A stretch of DNA of 64,000 nt, from assembly GCF_003205575.1 (NCBI RefSeq), contig NZ_PYBW01000039.1:49537-113536 (forward strand). Reading direction: 5' to 3'. The notes under the pieces are model-generated. The model was not told the DNA's origin. It saw only the letters and a program-made list of their open reading frames with translations, and did no database searches. The position numbers and the translations under genes were made by a program. Of this stretch, positions 25,107 through 33,371 are shown piece after piece. The stretch is from Streptomyces tateyamensis. Lineage in GTDB: Bacteria > Actinomycetota > Actinomycetes > Streptomycetales > Streptomycetaceae. Position 1 is the stretch's first letter. Each line of letters opens with the position of its first letter.

Positions 25107-26689
25107 CCCGCAGGCCGCTCGACCTCGGCCCGTTCTTCGAGACCCTGGCCGACCGCGGCACGACCACCGCGGTGCGGCTGAGCCGGCCGCTGGACGTCGC
25201 CCCGGAGGGCGGGGAGGAGTGGACGGTCCCGCAACTGGCTGAACTGGTAGCCGAGTTGTCGGCCGTACTGGCGGCTGCCGGGGTCGGCCCCGGCGACCGG
25301 GTGGCGGTCCACAAGCGCAACCACTGGGACTACGCGCTGCTGGCCGCCGCGGCCGCCCGGATCGGCGCGGTGGCCGCGCTGCTCTCCGACCACCTCGAGC
25401 CGGATGCGCTGGCCGCCCTGCTGGCCCGGCTCGCACCGGCGGTGCTGCTCTCGGACCGGTACACCCTGGCGCTCGGCGGCACTCCCGGCGGCGTGCGCAC
25501 CATCTGCCTGGACGGCCCCGCGCCCGGTGCGATCGACGCCGCCACGCTGCGCGGGGGCGCGGTGCCGCCCGTCCACCGCCGGTCCGACGACGAGCCGTTG
25601 GTGATCAACCACACCTCCGGCACCACCGGCCTGCCCAAGCTGGTGGTGCACACCACCGCCAGCCTGGTCCGCAAGATCACCGCGTTCGAGGCGCACCGCT
25701 GGCCGCTGGTCTCGGTGCGGCCCGAGGACACCGTGGCCTGCGCGAGCGCCTTCGCGCACGGCCGCTCCGTCTCCTGGACCATCTCCACCCTCTGGGCCCG
25801 CCCGCGCACCGTGCTGCTGCTCGCCGACTCCGAACCGGCGCGCGCCGCAGAGCTGTTGGGTGCCGACCCGCCCAGCCTGGTGGAGCTGTTGCCGACCAGC
25901 TACGTGCGCTGGCAGCCGCTCACCGCCGGCCCGCAGAACCCGTTCCGCGACACCCGGCTGTTCGTCAGCACCTTCGACGCCGTCCATCCGCCCACCGTGC
26001 GCGCCTACCTGGACGCCTCGGCGCGCCGGCTGCCGGTCTGGCTACAGGGCTGGGGGCAGACCGAGACGGGCCCGCTCACCTTCCGCTTCCTGACCCGGCG
26101 GGCGTTGGCCCGGCGCGAGGAGCGCCACCCCACCACCCGCGACCTGGGCCGCCCGGTGCCGGGGCGGACCGCCCTGCGGGTGGTCGACCCGGAGACCGGA
26201 CTGCCGGTGCGCCGGGGCAGCGCCGGGGTGGTGCTGACCCGCACCCGGGGGCTGTGCGCCGGCTACCTCGGCGAGCAGGACCGCTGGGCGGCCAAGCTGC
26301 AGGGACGCTGGTTCCACACCGGCGACCTCGGCATCCGGACCCGCTCCGGGCGGTTGCTGCTGCTGGACCGCGAGGTGGACCGGATCCCCGGCCTGAGCTG
26401 CGTCGAGCTGGAGGACGTGCTGCACGACCGGCTCCCCGAGGTCGAGGAGGCCGTGCTGCTGGACGCCGGTCCGCAGCGGCCGCCGCTGCCGGTGCTGGTC
26501 ACCCGCGACGGTGTGCTCGACCCGGGGCGGTGGGCGCACGCCGTGCGCGACCTGCCGGCGCTGGCCGAGCCGCTGCTGCTGGGCCGGGACGCGCTGCCGG
26601 TCACCGGCACCGGGAAGGTCCGCCGGTACGAGCTGCGGGAGCGCTACCTGAGTGGCACGGCGGCCTCGGGTACAGGGCGCTGGACCTGA
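25094..26689 (+). CDS. class I adenylate-forming enzyme (acyl-CoA synthetase/ligase)
   Basis: A 531-residue ANL-superfamily enzyme. Core motifs: A3 TSGTTGLPK (residues 174-182), A5 WLQGWGQTETG, A7 FHTGDLG and A10 GTGKVRRYEL with the adenylation Lys at residue 508. It adenylates a carboxylate with ATP and passes it to CoA, a carrier or an amine. The specificity pocket has no code I can read. No carrier protein lies beside it, so a stand-alone ligase or CoA ligase is likely. GTG 25094 overlaps the methyltransferase gene. With the UbiA and flavin genes it may form a prenyl/aryl acid branch of the pathway. Confidence 0.88.
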   Translation: MRLLTRRPLDLGPFFETLADRGTTTAVRLSRPLDVAPEGGEEWTVPQLAELVAELSAVLAAAGVGPGDRVAVHKRNHWDYALLAAAAARIGAVAALLSDHLEPDALAALLARLAPAVLLSDRYTLALGGTPGGVRTICLDGPAPGAIDAATLRGGAVPPVHRRSDDEPLVINHTSGTTGLPKLVVHTTASLVRKITAFEAHRWPLVSVRPEDTVACASAFAHGRSVSWTISTLWARPRTVLLLADSEPARAAELLGADPPSLVELLPTSYVRWQPLTAGPQNPFRDTRLFVSTFDAVHPPTVRAYLDASARRLPVWLQGWGQTETGPLTFRFLTRRALARREERHPTTRDLGRPVPGRTALRVVDPETGLPVRRGSAGVVLTRTRGLCAGYLGEQDRWAAKLQGRWFHTGDLGIRTRSGRLLLLDREVDRIPGLSCVELEDVLHDRLPEVEEAVLLDAGPQRPPLPVLVTRDGVLDPGRWAHAVRDLPALAEPLLLGRDALPVTGTGKVRRYELRERYLSGTAASGTGRWT

Positions 26690-26784
26690 GCGCCTTCCCG
26701 CGCTGACCCCGCGTCAGTCGCCCACCACACCCGACCCAGGAGTCCCCCTCGGGTCGGAGCAGACCGAGAGGACCGAGAACCGCC

Positions 26785-27780
26785 GTGGAGCCCGTCCCCA
26801 TCGTGAACACCCTCACCCCCTCGCAGGCCGCCGGCCTCGGCGCCGCCCGGGCGCCGATCCCCTGGCGGGCGTACGCCCGGCTGGCCAAGCTGGACATCTA
26901 CGACTACTACCTCAGCGTTCCGCTGCTCGCCGCCCTGGCCGGACCCACCGGTTGGGCCGCACCCGGGCGCACGTCGGTGGTGCTGCTGCTCGTCCTGCTC
27001 GGACAGGTGACGCTGACGGCGGCCCTGGTGACCTTCGACGACGTGACCGGCTACCGCGACGGCAGCGACGCGGCCAACTACGGCCCCGACGCCCCCGCGC
27101 GCCGACTCGCCCGCAAGCCGCTGGTGACCGGAGCGCTGACCGACGGGCAGGCCGTGCGCTTCGGCTGGCTGGCCCTGGCGGCCTGCGCGGTCAGCTGGGC
27201 GGGCGCGCTCGCGCTGGCGCCGCACCGCCCGGCCTGGGCGGTGCTCGGCGTCGTGCTCTGGTTCGCCCTCGGCTTCCAGTACTCCTGGTGGCTGAAGCTC
27301 AGCTACCACGGGCTGCAGGAGGTGTTCATCGCCGCGCTCGGCTGGTTCTTCGTGCTGCCGTTCCACGGGCTGCTGACCGGGCAGGCCGGCGGCCTGGCGA
27401 TCGTCCAGACCCTGCTGTTCGGCCTGGGGCCGCTGCTCTTCGGCGTCTACTCCAACATCAACGACATCCCCGGCGACCGCTCGGTGGGCCGGCCGACCGT
27501 GGCGGTGCTCACCTCGCCCCGCGGCAACGCGCTCTTCGTCGCCGCCGTCAGCGCGCTGGAGACCGTGCTGATCGCCGGTGCCGCGGTGTCCGGCCTCGCG
27601 CCCTGGTGGTTCCTGCCCGCCATGGCGCCGGTGATCGGGCTGCGGGTACGGCAGTTCGTGCTGGGCATCGGCCGCGGCGACATCCTGCGGGCCCGGCTGC
27701 TCGGCGTCCGGATCCACCGGCTCGCCGTCGCCCTGCTGGTCGCCGTCGACCTGCTGCTCGACCTGGGAGCCGCCGCATGA
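26785..27780 (+). CDS. UbiA-family prenyltransferase
   Basis: A 331-residue integral membrane protein with about eight or nine helices. The two Asp-rich Mg-diphosphate motifs of the family are present: FDDVTGYRDGSD (from residue 84) and NINDIPGDR (residues 224-232). UbiA enzymes attach a prenyl chain from a prenyl diphosphate to an aromatic ring, quinone precursor or sugar phosphate. LKSYHGLQ-type menaquinone signatures are not exact, so I do not call it MenA. GTG at 26785 is the start; the stop overlaps the flavoprotein gene (ATGA). This is the only membrane enzyme of the cluster and suggests a lipidated product. Confidence 0.87.
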   Translation: MEPVPIVNTLTPSQAAGLGAARAPIPWRAYARLAKLDIYDYYLSVPLLAALAGPTGWAAPGRTSVVLLLVLLGQVTLTAALVTFDDVTGYRDGSDAANYGPDAPARRLARKPLVTGALTDGQAVRFGWLALAACAVSWAGALALAPHRPAWAVLGVVLWFALGFQYSWWLKLSYHGLQEVFIAALGWFFVLPFHGLLTGQAGGLAIVQTLLFGLGPLLFGVYSNINDIPGDRSVGRPTVAVLTSPRGNALFVAAVSALETVLIAGAAVSGLAPWWFLPAMAPVIGLRVRQFVLGIGRGDILRARLLGVRIHRLAVALLVAVDLLLDLGAAA

Positions 27781-29141
27781 GCGCCCCCGATCCGCGCTTC
27801 GACTGCGATGTCGCGGTGGTCGGCGCCGGGATCGCCGGGCTCGCCACCGCCTTCCGGCTGCGGCAGGCCGGGCTGTGGGTCCGGGTCTTCGAGGCCCAGG
27901 ACCGGGTCGGCGGCCGGATGGCCAGCAGCCGGCGGCTGGGCTACCTGCTCGACGAGGGCGCCGAGACCATCGCCGGCCGGGGCTACGAGGCCACCTGGGA
28001 GCTGATCCGCGCCGTCGGCATCCGCCGCAGCGAGGTGGCGGTGGTCAACGGCGGCTTCGCGCTCTGGCGCCACGGCCGGGCGCACGCCCACCTGGGCCAC
28101 CCCACTGGCCTGCTGACCGGTGCCGGGATGTCCTGGCGCGGGCGGCTGGCCTGGCTGCGCAGCGCGGTGGAACTGCTCGGCCGAGGCGGCGAGTTCGACC
28201 CCGACCACCCCGAGCGCACGCCACTGGGCGAGCTGACGCTCAGTCAGTACGCGGCCGGGCGCCACCCCGAGCTGCTCGACGCGCTGCTCCAGCCGGTCGC
28301 GGGCCACTGCTTCGGCTGGCGGCCCGAGCGGTCGGCGATCGGGCCGATGCTGGCCAACTTCCTGGCGGTCGGCGGCGTCGGTGCCCGGTGGATGACCTAC
28401 CGCGCCGGGATGGACACCCTCGCACGGGCGCTGGCCGCCCGGGTCGACGTCGCGGTCGGCTGCCCGGTCCGCGCGGTGACGCCGGAGGCGGTGGGCGCCG
28501 CGGTGCACTTCGCCGACGGCGCGGTCCGCACCGCGCGGCACGTGGTGCTGGCGGTCCCCGCGCCGGTCGCGCTGGCCCTGCACCCCGAACTCCCCGCAGA
28601 CGAGCGGCCGTTCCTGGCGGCGAGCACCTTCAGCCCGATGCTCAAGGTGGCCTGCCTGCTGGACCGGGCGCTGCCCAGCCCCACCCGCAGCCCCAGCTAC
28701 ACGCTCTCCGTCCCCGCGACCGAGAACAGGGTCTTCGCGGGTGCCATCCTCGACCACCTCAAGGCGGACGGTCGCGCGCCCCAGGGCCGCGGGCTGGTCA
28801 GCCTGTTCGTCGCCCCCGGGGCCGGCCCCGAACTGTTGGACGAGCCCGACGAGCGGGTCGTCTCGGTCGCCCTGACGGAGGCCGAGCGCTACCTGCCCGG
28901 GCTGCGCGCGGCCACCACCGCCACCTTCGTGCACCGCTTCCGGCACGGCCTGCCCGAGGCCACCCCGCAGGCGCTGCGGCTGCGCCGGGCCTTCCTGGAG
29001 CGGCCACTGCGGTCGGTCGAGTACGCGGGGGACTGGGTGATGGCGCGCCCCAGCAGCGAGGGCGCCGTCCGCTCGGCGCGCTTGGCGGTCGAGCGGATCC
29101 TGCGGGGCGCCGGGGTGCCGGCGGCCGCGGCCTACGCCTAG
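27777..29141 (+). CDS. FAD-dependent oxidoreductase (amine/protoporphyrinogen oxidase-like)
   Basis: A 454-residue flavoprotein. The ADP-binding motif VVGAGIAGLATAFRLRQAG, then FEAQDRVGGRMAS, the GG doublet region LLDEGAETI and a C-terminal FAD-closing VEYAGDWVMARPSSEGAVRS are all present. This is the layout of protoporphyrinogen oxidase, phytoene desaturase and monoamine oxidase relatives. It probably oxidises or desaturates the prenylated product made by the adjacent UbiA enzyme. Its start overlaps UbiA (ATGA). It is the last gene of the arm and is followed by a hairpin. Confidence 0.87.
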   Translation: MSAPDPRFDCDVAVVGAGIAGLATAFRLRQAGLWVRVFEAQDRVGGRMASSRRLGYLLDEGAETIAGRGYEATWELIRAVGIRRSEVAVVNGGFALWRHGRAHAHLGHPTGLLTGAGMSWRGRLAWLRSAVELLGRGGEFDPDHPERTPLGELTLSQYAAGRHPELLDALLQPVAGHCFGWRPERSAIGPMLANFLAVGGVGARWMTYRAGMDTLARALAARVDVAVGCPVRAVTPEAVGAAVHFADGAVRTARHVVLAVPAPVALALHPELPADERPFLAASTFSPMLKVACLLDRALPSPTRSPSYTLSVPATENRVFAGAILDHLKADGRAPQGRGLVSLFVAPGAGPELLDEPDERVVSVALTEAERYLPGLRAATTATFVHRFRHGLPEATPQALRLRRAFLERPLRSVEYAGDWVMARPSSEGAVRSARLAVERILRGAGVPAAAAYA

Positions 29142-29457
29142 CGCCCTTCCCTTTCGGGGCTTCGCTCGCCCTTCGCCAGAAGCAACGCGGGAAGTCGGCG
29201 GAGTCGACTTCCCGCCACCCAATCCGCCTCAGGGCGCCGGGCGGTCGAGGCGAGTTCCGCGCAAGCCCGTAATTAATATCCATTCATCGGAATTGATCGG
29301 CACTCAGTTCGAAGAATCGGGGCACTCGCGCAGCAACGCGCCCACCCGTTTCGAGTACTGCCAGACAATCAGTTACGCTGTGCAGCGTCATGATTACGAG
29401 TTGACCCCGGCGGTGCGCCAACACCCCGGGGCCCGGCACCGGAGCACAGACACTCCA
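29142..29457. promoter_or_regulatory. 316-bp intergenic region
   Basis: No gene seen. It contains the terminator hairpin at 29187-29215, then an AT-rich stretch (29268-29300, GTAATTAATATCC) and the small palindrome ACGCTGTGCAGCGT near 29377-29390, which could serve the promoter of the HTH gene downstream. Confidence 0.5.
29187..29215 (+). terminator. hairpin ending the biosynthetic arm
   Basis: GCGGGAAGTCG (29187-29197) and CGACTTCCCGC (29205-29215) form a perfect 11-bp stem with a 7-base loop, 45 bases after the flavoprotein stop. It probably ends the rightward transcript. Confidence 0.7.
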
Positions 29458-30270
29458 ATGCACATTCATCGTAGCGCGCACGCGCGCTCGTTCACGGTTC
29501 TGCCCAACGCGACCCTCCAGGACCGCAGCCTGAGTTTCACCGCCCGCGGTCTCCTCGCCGATCTGCTCTCCCGCCCGGACGGCCACCGCGAGGACGGTCG
29601 CCAGATGGCCGACACCAGCCCGCAGGGCCGCGGCACCGTCCGCCGCGCCCTCAAGGAACTCACCGCAGCGGGCTACTACCGCGTTGACACCGTCCGCCTC
29701 CCCAACGGCACCCTCCGCTCCGAGGCCCACGTCTTCGACACCCCGCAGCTGGGTCCACCGACTGACACCCACCCGGAACCCGGTGAACCCGACCCCGGCC
29801 CGCCTGACACCCTTCCCAAAGAACCAGGGAACAAAGAACCCTCCCTCCCCGACCGCCTCCACATCGCGCTGCAGGTCCTGCGCCGCGTGCTGCGCTCCGA
29901 ACCCCGCCTGCGCCTCGGCGAGGCAGAGGCTCTGACCCTCGCTCCGCTCGTCGCCCGCTGGCTCGAACGCGGCAGCACCGTCGCGGACTTGGCCCGTGCC
30001 CTGCTCCCCGACCTGCCCGCCTTCCTGCGCTCGCCGGTCGGCATCCTGCGCAACCGCCTCGAACGAAAACTGCCCCCGCCGCCGTCGGCACCCCCGCCAC
30101 CGCGCCTCACCGAGTGCCCCGCCTGCCACGACCCGATCCCCGTCAACGGGCCCTGCCGCTCCTGCACCGGCCTCGCCCGACCCCGGGTAGCGGTCGGCCT
30201 GGGCGCGGCGGTCACCGCGGCGGGGGCCGCCCGCGCCCGCGCGGCCATGCTGGCTACGTGCGCACGCTGA
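29458..30270 (+). CDS. winged-helix DNA-binding protein (accessory, unknown target)
   Basis: A 270-residue protein. Residues 1-95 form a helix-turn-helix/winged-helix unit (FTVLPNATLQDRSLSFTARG, then GRGTVRRALKELTAAGYYRV), the type found in streptomycete plasmid-like and phage-like replication or regulatory proteins. A Pro-rich linker follows, then a helical domain and a CxxC/CxxC zinc ribbon (ECPACHDPIPVNGPCRSC). An upstream in-frame start at 29293 would lie in gene-free DNA, so I chose the ATG at 29458. It overlaps the convergent DUF89 gene by 17 bases. It may mark old mobile-element material at the edge of the island. Confidence 0.75.
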   Translation: MHIHRSAHARSFTVLPNATLQDRSLSFTARGLLADLLSRPDGHREDGRQMADTSPQGRGTVRRALKELTAAGYYRVDTVRLPNGTLRSEAHVFDTPQLGPPTDTHPEPGEPDPGPPDTLPKEPGNKEPSLPDRLHIALQVLRRVLRSEPRLRLGEAEALTLAPLVARWLERGSTVADLARALLPDLPAFLRSPVGILRNRLERKLPPPPSAPPPPRLTECPACHDPIPVNGPCRSCTGLARPRVAVGLGAAVTAAGAARARAAMLATCAR

Positions 30271-31408
30271 CCTGAACCACGGCATGGCGCCCGCTCGTTC
30301 GCCACGCTTCGTCCGACCCGTCCAACCTGCTGACCGTTGCTTCATCCATGCCCACGATCACGTCCGACTTCAAGGTCCGCAGCGCGGCGACCGACGACGG
30401 GAAGCAGCCCGCCACCTCGCCGAACGCCGTCGTCGGCGGCCACAGCTGATCACCCACCAGCCGACGGTAGTTGAGGTCGCCCTTCATCACCGTCATCACT
30501 GCCGCGCCGAACTCCGCCGCGAGGTCGGCGGGCATCTCCCGGTACGGCAGGGGCGCACAGAAGAACGCGTGCGTTCGGACGTCCAGCTCCCCACCCCGCA
30601 TCGCCTGCCACAACCGCCGCCCGACCTCCCGCGCGGCATCCGGCTGTGCGTTCCGCAGCCGCTCGACCGTCGCGAGCACATCGTCCATCGTGGCGTCCGA
30701 GACGAAGTACGGCTGCGGCTTCACGTACAGCACCACCCGCCCGGCCAGCCCTTGCCTCAGCAGGAAGTCGATCAGCACCAGGTCCGGCAGCAGCTCCCGG
30801 CCCGCATTGTCCGCCACCAGGCACACCAGTCCACCCGGCCGGTGCTTCAACTCGGCCCACAGCAGCGCCCCTTCATCCACCAGTAGCTCGGACGCGCCGG
30901 CCCCGGCCACCCCCGCAGTGATCTGAAAACTCAGGTCCGCCCGGTTGCCCCACAACGCGGATGCCACCAGCACCTCCGCCTGAAGCCCGTCCAAGTCCGC
31001 CAGCGCGGCCAACTCTTCGTCGACCGACGCCCCGCCCAACTCGGCAGCCTTGAACGGCGCGAACGGATCCACCCCGCGCCAGGCGCCGGCCCCGAAGTAC
31101 CCGGTGGCCTCCAGCAGCCTGCGGTAGAAGTAGCTCTCCGCCCACAGGAACGGCGCTTCACCCCAGGGCCGCCCCCACAGTCCTTCGCCCCACGCCAGCC
31201 ACTGCGCCCCGTCCTGGGCACTCTCGGGCAGCGGTTCGAGCACCCCCGAGGTGCTCTCGGCGAGCAACTGTTCCACCCGCGCCCGCTCGCCAGGCCCGTA
31301 CGGCAGCGCCCTGAGCACCCGCTGAACCAGCTCGGGGTGGCGCTCGTGGAACACACTCCAGGCGAACGACCCAGGGACATTGCTACGGATCACCGGCGCG
31401 GTTGGCAC
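30254..31408 (-). CDS. DUF89/ARMT1 damage-control phosphatase family protein
   Basis: A 384-residue cytosolic protein with the family signatures VADNAGRELLPDLVLIDFLL (metal-binding Asp and Asn) and VMKGDLNYRRLVGD (phosphate site). DUF89 enzymes hydrolyse harmful phosphorylated metabolites such as oxidised or glycated sugar phosphates and nucleotide side products. GTG at 31408 has GAGAGG about ten bases before it. It diverges from the ProRS gene across 213 bp. In this setting it might clear a phosphorylated by-product of the island's kinase, but that is inference. Confidence 0.87.
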   Translation of the reverse strand: MPTAPVIRSNVPGSFAWSVFHERHPELVQRVLRALPYGPGERARVEQLLAESTSGVLEPLPESAQDGAQWLAWGEGLWGRPWGEAPFLWAESYFYRRLLEATGYFGAGAWRGVDPFAPFKAAELGGASVDEELAALADLDGLQAEVLVASALWGNRADLSFQITAGVAGAGASELLVDEGALLWAELKHRPGGLVCLVADNAGRELLPDLVLIDFLLRQGLAGRVVLYVKPQPYFVSDATMDDVLATVERLRNAQPDAAREVGRRLWQAMRGGELDVRTHAFFCAPLPYREMPADLAAEFGAAVMTVMKGDLNYRRLVGDQLWPPTTAFGEVAGCFPSSVAALRTLKSDVIVGMDEATVSRLDGSDEAWRTSGRHAVVQVSVRT

Positions 31409-31621
31409 GTGGCACTCGACCTCTCTCGGCGTGAACAGGCGGCCCACCGGCAGGCAGGCGACCGAAGTCAGATTCTGCCCCTGGCATCCTCTCGACCTCG
31501 GCACCCCGCCGACAGCGCTTCTCCGTGGTGACCTGCGCAAAATGCGGCGATCCGCCCGGCGTTCCGTCACTAGACTGCGATCCCTGTTGCGTGGTCCATC
31601 CGCAGCTTCCTTGAGAGGACG

Positions 31622-33352
31622 GTGTCCAGACCCATGCGCTGGTCCCAGTTGTACGTGCCCACTCTCCGGGAGGACCCGGCGGACGCCGACGCGGTGAGCC
31701 ACCGCCTGCTGGTGAGGGGAGGGTTCGTCCGGCAGCTGATGGCCGGGCACTACTCCCTGCTGCCGCTGGCCGTGCGCGTCCGGTCCAAGATCGTGGAGAT
31801 CATCCGCGAGGAGATGACCGCGATCGGCGCGCAGGAGTTCGTCCTGCCGGCCATGCACCCGGCCGAGATCTGGCAGCGCAGCGGCCGCTGGGAGGTGATG
31901 GGCGAGGAGATGTTCCGGCTCAAGGACCGCAAGGGCGCGGACATGGCACTCGGCATGACCCACGAGGAGATCTTCACCGTCCTGGCCCAGGAGCTGCGCT
32001 CGTACCGGGACCTGCCGCAGATCTGGTACCAGTTCCAGACCAAGTTCCGCGACGAGGCGCGCCCCAAGAGCGGTCTGCTGCGGGTGCGCGAGTTCACGAT
32101 GAAGGACTCGTACAGCTTCGACCTGGCGCAGGAGGGCCTGGACCGCTCCTTCGACCTGCACAAGGCCGCCTACGAGCGGATCTTCGCCCGGCTCGGCCTG
32201 CCCGCGATCGCCGTGCAGGCGTCCAGCGGGAGCATGGGCGGCAGCGCGTCGGTGGAGTTCATGAGCCCCTCGGAGGCCGGCGAGGACCTGGTGGTCCGCT
32301 GCCCGAGCTGCCGGTACGCCGCGAACACCGAGAAGGCCACCTCCGCCCTGGCCGCGGTGGCGGACGGCCCCGGCCTCGACGCGCCCGAGCGGTTCGACAC
32401 TCCGGACGCCCGCACCATCGACGAGCTGACCCGCCTTCACGGGGTTCCGGCGGACCGCCAGATCAAGACTCTCGTCCTCGTGGTCGACAGCCGGCTCACC
32501 CTGGTCGTGCTGCGCGGCGACCACACCCTCGTCGAGCAGAAGCTGCTCGACGCCCTGGCCGCGACCGCCGTACGGCCGGCTACTGCGGAGGAGATCCAGG
32601 CCGCGCTCGGCGCCTCGCCCGGCAGCCTCGGCGCGGTCGGCGTCACCGGCCTGCCGATCCTGGCGGACGAGGCCCTGCGCGGCCGCACCGACATGACCAC
32701 TGGCGCCAACACCGACGGCGTCCACCTGCGCGGCCTGTCGGTCGAGCGGGACATCGCGGTGCAGCACTGGGCCGACCTGCGCGAGGTCGTCTCCGGCGAG
32801 CCCTGCCCCCAGTGCGGCACCGCACTGGAGGTCGTGGTCACCATCGAGGTGGGCCACATCTTCAAGCTCGGTCGCAAGTACACCGAGGCCCTCGGCGTCA
32901 CCGTGGCCGGCCCCGACGGCGACCGGGTGACTCCGATCATGGGCAGCTACGGCATCGGCGTGGAGCGCGCGCTGGCCACGATCGTGGAGACCCACCACGA
33001 CGAGAAGGGCATCGTCTGGCCGGCTGCGGTCGCCCCCTTCGAGGTGGCCGTCGTCATGCTGAGCACCACCGACGAGACCGTGACCGAGGCCGCCGAGAGC
33101 CTGTACCGGCAGTTGCGCGCCGAGCGGGTCGATGTGCTGCTGGACGACCGCGACGAGCGTCCCGGCGTGAAATTCCGCGACGTCGAGCTCATCGGTATCC
33201 CGTACCGGATCACGGTCGGCGCCCGCGGCCTAGCCGAAGGCACGGTGGAGCTCACCACCCGGGCCACCGGCGAGACGCAGCTGGTGCCGGTGGGTGAAGC
33301 GGTGGAGCACCTGCGGAAGCGGCGAGAAACTCGGATGAGCGCGGACGGGTAA
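31622..33352 (+). CDS. proS: proline--tRNA ligase (accessory type, with INS editing domain)
   Basis: A 576-residue bacterial-type class II ProRS. THEE loop at residues 113-116, motif 2 from [10 protein letters not shown] (142 onward), the YbaK-like INS editing domain roughly 225-390, motif 3 [11 protein letters not shown] near 441, then the anticodon domain. All active-site motifs look intact. The sequence differs strongly from the ProRS I remember from S. coelicolor (for example its start and the segment after motif 2), so this looks like a second, specialised copy. GTG at 31622 sits three bases after GAGAGG; an ATG at 31634 is an alternative. It is followed 19 bases later by valS. Confidence 0.92.
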   Translation: MSRPMRWSQLYVPTLREDPADADAVSHRLLVRGGFVRQLMAGHYSLLPLAVRVRSKIVEIIREEMTAIGAQEFVLPAMHPAEIWQRSGRWEVMGEEMFRLKDRKGADMALGMTHEEIFTVLAQELRSYRDLPQIWYQFQTKFRDEARPKSGLLRVREFTMKDSYSFDLAQEGLDRSFDLHKAAYERIFARLGLPAIAVQASSGSMGGSASVEFMSPSEAGEDLVVRCPSCRYAANTEKATSALAAVADGPGLDAPERFDTPDARTIDELTRLHGVPADRQIKTLVLVVDSRLTLVVLRGDHTLVEQKLLDALAATAVRPATAEEIQAALGASPGSLGAVGVTGLPILADEALRGRTDMTTGANTDGVHLRGLSVERDIAVQHWADLREVVSGEPCPQCGTALEVVVTIEVGHIFKLGRKYTEALGVTVAGPDGDRVTPIMGSYGIGVERALATIVETHHDEKGIVWPAAVAPFEVAVVMLSTTDETVTEAAESLYRQLRAERVDVLLDDRDERPGVKFRDVELIGIPYRITVGARGLAEGTVELTTRATGETQLVPVGEAVEHLRKRRETRMSADG

Positions 33353-33357
33353 CGCGC

Positions 33358-33371
33358 CTAGGCTTCCCGGC
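33358..33371 (+). promoter_or_regulatory. possible leaderless-promoter -10 box of valS
   Basis: TAGGCT (33358-33363) lies eight bases before the valS ATG, and no Shine-Dalgarno precedes that ATG. The spacing suits a leaderless transcript starting at or next to the A of the start codon. The -35 region is not recognisable. Confidence 0.35.

Noticed and set aside
27447-29222. 591-codon leftward frame over UbiA and flavoprotein genes
   Set aside because: Shadow frame with biased composition; both genes beneath have full motif sets.
30254-32998. 914-codon leftward frame spanning the DUF89 and ProRS genes
   Set aside because: Only its last 384 codons (from GTG 31408) are the DUF89 protein; the rest is antisense to proS.
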